Assembly (NCBI GenBank): GCA_021157665.1
Contig: JAGGWE010000076.1
Location: 1-5,876, forward strand
From: Sulfurimonas sp.
GTDB taxonomy: Bacteria > Campylobacterota > Campylobacteria > Campylobacterales > Sulfurimonadaceae
DNA: 5,876 bases
Direction of reading: 5' to 3'
Shown here piece after piece: positions 5,006 through 5,876 of this stretch; positions within the stretch are counted from its first letter, which is position 1; every line of letters starts with the position of its first letter. A program made the translations under genes and the position numbers. A model generated the notes under the pieces. That model was not told the DNA's origin. It was given only the letters and a program-made list of their open reading frames with translations, and ran no database searches.

Positions 5006-5876
5006 ATGAATTTCAATTTGAAGAAGTATAACACTTCAGGATTAAGTTATGTTAATGATGGGCAAGTCATAACAACTAAAATTAAAGACAACAAAATCAT
5101 ATCTTCTAATATAGCATTTATTAAACCTTATAAGATTCAGATTAGAGCAGCTAAGATGATAAATGGCAAAAGAAAGCAAATTAAAAAGACCATCACCTTT
5201 GAGCCAACAGTTACATTATTGGATGCAATTAAAAAATCTTCGAAAATATATGAACAACTTATGGATCAGCTGTCTAACTCAGAATTTGTTAAACAAGATT
5301 TTTCATCAGGTATGCTGTATGAAAATGTGTATCAATTATATTTAGACTACAAAGTAGCACAATATGAAGCAAGAGCTGATAAAAACTCTTATAACAGAAA
5401 AGATATAGAGCAGTTTCATAATAAGTGGTTGAAACCTTTATTATTAAAACCAATAGGCATGATAGATGAAGAAGATATACAAAAGGCAGCTGTTGTAATT
5501 AAAAGAGCAGGGTTGTCAGAACGGACATCAAGAAAAGTGTATCAATTCGTAAATCCTGTATTTAAGTTTTTTAATATGAAGGCTGCGAAATTTGGAATTA
5601 ATATCCCTTCTCCTGCAAAACAACAGGACTTACCACCCCTTAATAATGAACGAGGCTTAAATTTATCGATAGATGAGATAAAAGAAGTCTTTAATAAACT
5701 AAATAATTATCCTGTAACTCCCGTACGAGAAATATTTATGTTTTTAATGCATGGTAGAAGATTTAATGAAGTTATTACACTTGAATGGAAAGATATTGAT
5801 TTTCAAAATGCTACGTATACTGTTAAAGCATTAAATAATAAAGCAAGAATTGATATGACATATCATTTATCTAAGA
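5006..5876 (+). CDS. Tyrosine recombinase (phage/island integrase), 3' end outside window
   Basis: Site-specific recombinase expected to integrate and excise the element at the adjacent tRNA-Leu site. The ATG at 5006 is preceded by AGGAG (4991-4995), and the frame stays open for 290 codons to the window end. Residues about 38-75 look like an arm-type DNA-binding region (PYKIQIRAAK, GKRKQIKKTITFEP). A helical core-binding domain follows at about 103-195 (ENVYQLYLDYKVAQYEA, SERTSRKVYQFVNPVFKFF). The catalytic domain begins near 218. FLMHGRRFNEV (246-256) and LEWKDIDF (259-266) match the family's TGxRxxE..xLxWxDID segment, giving catalytic Arg 252, with His where Thr is usual. K274 or K279 in the following hairpin is the likely catalytic Lys. 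The HxxR, H/W and Tyr motifs fall beyond the window, so completeness cannot be judged. It reads away from the tRNA remnant into the element. Confidence 0.9.
   Translation, partial: MNFNLKKYNTSGLSYVNDGQVITTKIKDNKIISSNIAFIKPYKIQIRAAKMINGKRKQIKKTITFEPTVTLLDAIKKSSKIYEQLMDQLSNSEFVKQDFSSGMLYENVYQLYLDYKVAQYEARADKNSYNRKDIEQFHNKWLKPLLLKPIGMIDEEDIQKAAVVIKRAGLSERTSRKVYQFVNPVFKFFNMKAAKFGINIPSPAKQQDLPPLNNERGLNLSIDEIKEVFNKLNNYPVTPVREIFMFLMHGRRFNEVITLEWKDIDFQNATYTVKALNNKARIDMTYHLSK

Noticed and set aside
5163..5345. Plus-strand 60-codon frame inside the integrase
   Set aside because: It is an alternative frame of the integrase, which is open from 5006 to the window end and carries family motifs.
1..5876. 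CRISPR array, rRNA, insertion sequence or riboswitch
   Set aside because: No regularly spaced repeats, rRNA-like sequence, transposase or recognisable aptamer was seen on either strand.

Overview
This AT-rich window has compact genes, A/T-ending codons and clear AAGGAG-type ribosome binding sites. Its proteins look most like those of Campylobacterota (epsilonproteobacteria such as the Sulfurimonas/Arcobacter groups). That placement rests on recalled protein character and base composition, not on a database search.

The left part, about 1-4606, looks like ordinary chromosome with signs of past rearrangement. It opens inside hypF, the carbamoyltransferase that makes the cyanide ligands of [NiFe]-hydrogenase, which lacks only its first residues. 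Next come a small acidic protein of unknown function (2293-2637) and, on the minus strand, what appears to be the decayed N-terminal end of a histone-deacetylase/acetoin-utilisation family gene (about 2630-2764). A complete monofunctional prephenate dehydratase (pheA-like, 2819-3661) follows. Convergent to it is an N-formylglutamate amidohydrolase family protein (3735-4544, minus strand) with a TTG start.

The right part, from about 4788, is the edge of an integrated mobile element. A 56-nt piece of a tRNA-Leu gene (minus strand, anticodon CAA) runs from the CCA end back to the anticodon arm and stops there, with no 5' half beside it. The break falls at the edge of a 13-bp dyad, GGATT-TTG-AATCC, whose centre is the anticodon. 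About 160 bp further on, after an inverted-repeat cluster built on TGTGTAC, a tyrosine recombinase gene starts at 5006 and runs off the end of the window. The simplest reading is a prophage, integrative element or genomic island inserted in a tRNA-Leu gene. The window would hold the left attachment site with the displaced 3' tRNA end, the rebuilt tRNA would lie at the far right end, and the cargo would be to the right. No cargo gene is visible, so any novel system carried by the element lies outside the window.

The genes form no single pathway. hypF serves hydrogenase maturation, pheA phenylalanine synthesis, and the amidohydrolase possibly formyl-amino-acid turnover; the integrase belongs to the mobile element.
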